From an uncultured Ruminococcus sp. (lineage in GTDB: Bacteria > Bacillota > Clostridia > Oscillospirales > Ruminococcaceae), in assembly GCA_937902395.1 (NCBI GenBank), contig CALGTV010000078.1, forward strand, positions 1 to 5,749: DNA of 5,749 bases. The letters run 5' to 3'. Shown piece after piece: positions 5,062 to 5,749 of the stretch. The notes below the pieces were generated by a model. The model was not told the DNA's origin, did not search any database, and worked only from the letters and a program-made list of their open reading frames with translations. Every line of letters starts with the position of its first letter. Within the stretch, counting starts at the first letter, position 1. Both the position numbers and the translations under genes were made by a program.

Positions 5062-5104
5062 GCGAGAGGGGAGGGCGCTCCCTGTGGGAGCCCCTCCCTC
5101 TCGC
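5062..5104 (+). other. Large GC-rich hairpin after the ATPase gene
   Basis: GCGAGAGGG, AGGG and GCTCCC (5062-5082) pair with GGGAGC, CCCT and CCCTCTCGC (5086-5104), giving 19 pairs with two single-base bulges on the left arm and a TGT loop. It begins at the base after the stop codon. No T-run follows (AAGAAACGAG), so it is not a typical intrinsic terminator, though it could stop or stabilise the operon transcript. It may instead be a structural element of the single-stranded phage genome such as a packaging signal. Confidence 0.7.
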
Positions 5105-5109
5105 AAGAA

Positions 5110-5152
5110 ACGAGCGCAAGCTCGTACAACCCCCGATAGCTAACAGGGGGGT
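5110..5152 (+). other. Probable rolling-circle origin (double-strand origin/nick site) for the downstream Rep
   Basis: Two dyads are adjacent: ACGAGC-GCAA-GCTCGT (5110-5125), a 6-bp stem with a GNRA-type loop, and ACCCCC (5129-5134)/GGGGGT (5147-5152), whose loop reads GATAGCTAACAG. The second closely resembles, from memory, the oriT of the Bacillus element ICEBs1 (C-run, then GCTAACAGGGGGGT), which is nicked by the Rep_trans-family relaxase NicK. The gene starting 58 bases downstream encodes a Rep_trans-like protein, so this is the expected nick site. The cut base would lie in or near the GCTAAC loop. Assignment is by motif and context. Confidence 0.65.
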
Positions 5153-5209
5153 ACTGTGTACAACAGATAACTATAAAACTGGCTATATTATGCCTGAAAG
5201 TTGGCTTTT

Positions 5210-5749
5210 ATGGAAAAACAAAACTTACCTGAAAACAGAGATAATAAATTTCTTGTTGACTGGCTTTCTTTTACTTCAAAAATTGATTCTGACAGCACAA
5301 TTTTTGAAGTTCTTCGCTTGACTTCAATTAAGCAACACTTCCAACATATATATGGTTTTCAAGGCTATCGTCAAAGACTATACTTTGACGGCATATCTAT
5401 ACACTATGACCACCCAAAGAATGACGGTGTCTGGGTTGAAATGTCTGGACAAGGTTGCAGAAATTTTGAAACATACAGCACTATTTCTTTTACTAAGCTT
5501 TTTGAGAGAATTCTCTATAATCAGGATAATGATGAATATCATGTAACACGACTTGACGTTGCTTATGATGATTTTTGTGGAGTGATTCCCTTAAAAAAGC
5601 TTTCTAAGCAAATACTTAATATGCACTTTGTCTCAAAATTCAATCCTAAGTCCTGCACTGTTACTCAGGCTGCTGGTCGTCAAGGTATTACTGTTGACCT
5701 TGGTTCAAAAAAATCTGACCTTAAATTCAGAATATATGATAAAGCTTTC
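5210..5749 (+). CDS. Rep_trans-family replication initiator, N-terminal part (3' end outside window)
   Basis: The window holds the first 180 codons, from ATG 5210 and still open at the edge. The ribosome site is weak (GAAAG at 5196-5200); an in-frame TTG at 5201 is the alternative start, with a stop just upstream at 5195-5197. Family-like motifs appear in order: VDWLSFT (16-22), VEMSGQGCRNFE (76-87), HVTRLDVAYDD (111-121) and RIYDK (174-178), the pattern of pT181-type Rep and ICE NicK-like proteins (replication initiation factor family). Such enzymes use a Tyr to nick one strand at the origin and stay covalently attached while a host polymerase displaces it, producing the single-stranded circle a filamentous phage packages. 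The catalytic Tyr is probably in the missing part. The putative origin lies immediately upstream. Confidence 0.85.
   Translation, partial: MEKQNLPENRDNKFLVDWLSFTSKIDSDSTIFEVLRLTSIKQHFQHIYGFQGYRQRLYFDGISIHYDHPKNDGVWVEMSGQGCRNFETYSTISFTKLFERILYNQDNDEYHVTRLDVAYDDFCGVIPLKKLSKQILNMHFVSKFNPKSCTVTQAAGRQGITVDLGSKKSDLKFRIYDKAF

Noticed and set aside
5352..5546. Plus-strand 64-codon open frame inside the Rep gene
   Set aside because: It is a frame shadow: the Rep reading frame is continuous through it and carries family motifs.
1..5749. CRISPR array, tRNA, rRNA or riboswitch
   Set aside because: No regularly spaced repeats, cloverleaf or conserved RNA core was seen on either strand.

Overview
The window looks like part of a low-GC Gram-positive (Firmicutes/Clostridia-type) genome carrying a filamentous-phage-like (inovirus) module. 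This rests on the AT-rich sequence, strong GGAGG-type ribosome binding sites, a TTG start, consensus TTGACA/TATAAT promoters and gene content. The hallmark is a Zot/pI-type assembly ATPase preceded by a run of tiny membrane proteins, a long secreted protein with a C-terminal anchor, and a short coat-like protein. A rolling-circle replication initiator follows.

Layout. Positions 1-371 hold the C-terminal end of a DDE transposase of the IS4/IS5 superfamily, cut by the window edge. Positions 372-742 carry the rest of the insertion-sequence end and a broken small gene on the minus strand. Positions 743-910 encode a 55-residue ribbon-helix-helix-like protein on the minus strand. Positions 911-1183 hold two back-to-back consensus promoters, a 12-bp perfect inverted repeat around the rightward -10 box, and a large hairpin in the rightward leader. 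From 1184 all genes point right: a 109-aa possible ssDNA-binding protein, a 54-aa putative major coat protein, a strong terminator/attenuator, a 492-aa secreted and anchored adsorption-type protein, four small membrane proteins (one pair overlapping out of frame by 194 bases), and the Zot-like ATPase ending at 5061. Positions 5062-5209 are a hairpin-rich intergenic region with a CCCCC/GGGGG dyad that resembles a nick site for Rep_trans-family proteins. From 5210 to the window end runs the N-terminal part of such a Rep protein.

How it may work together (inference): Rep nicks the dyad just upstream of its own gene to make single-stranded circles. The small 109-aa protein could coat them. The ATPase and small membrane proteins would extrude the DNA through the membrane while the 54-aa coat protein assembles around it, and the 492-aa protein and small anchored proteins would cap the ends. 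The terminator after the coat gene would keep coat expression far above that of the minor proteins. The leftward RHH protein probably binds the operator between the divergent promoters and controls the rightward operon.

The most interesting points are the coat/adsorption intergenic switch (terminator arm carrying the next gene's Shine-Dalgarno plus a competing upstream arm), the ICE-like nick-site dyad next to a Rep_trans gene in a filamentous phage, the out-of-frame overlapping gene pair, and the two-stem structure in the rightward leader.
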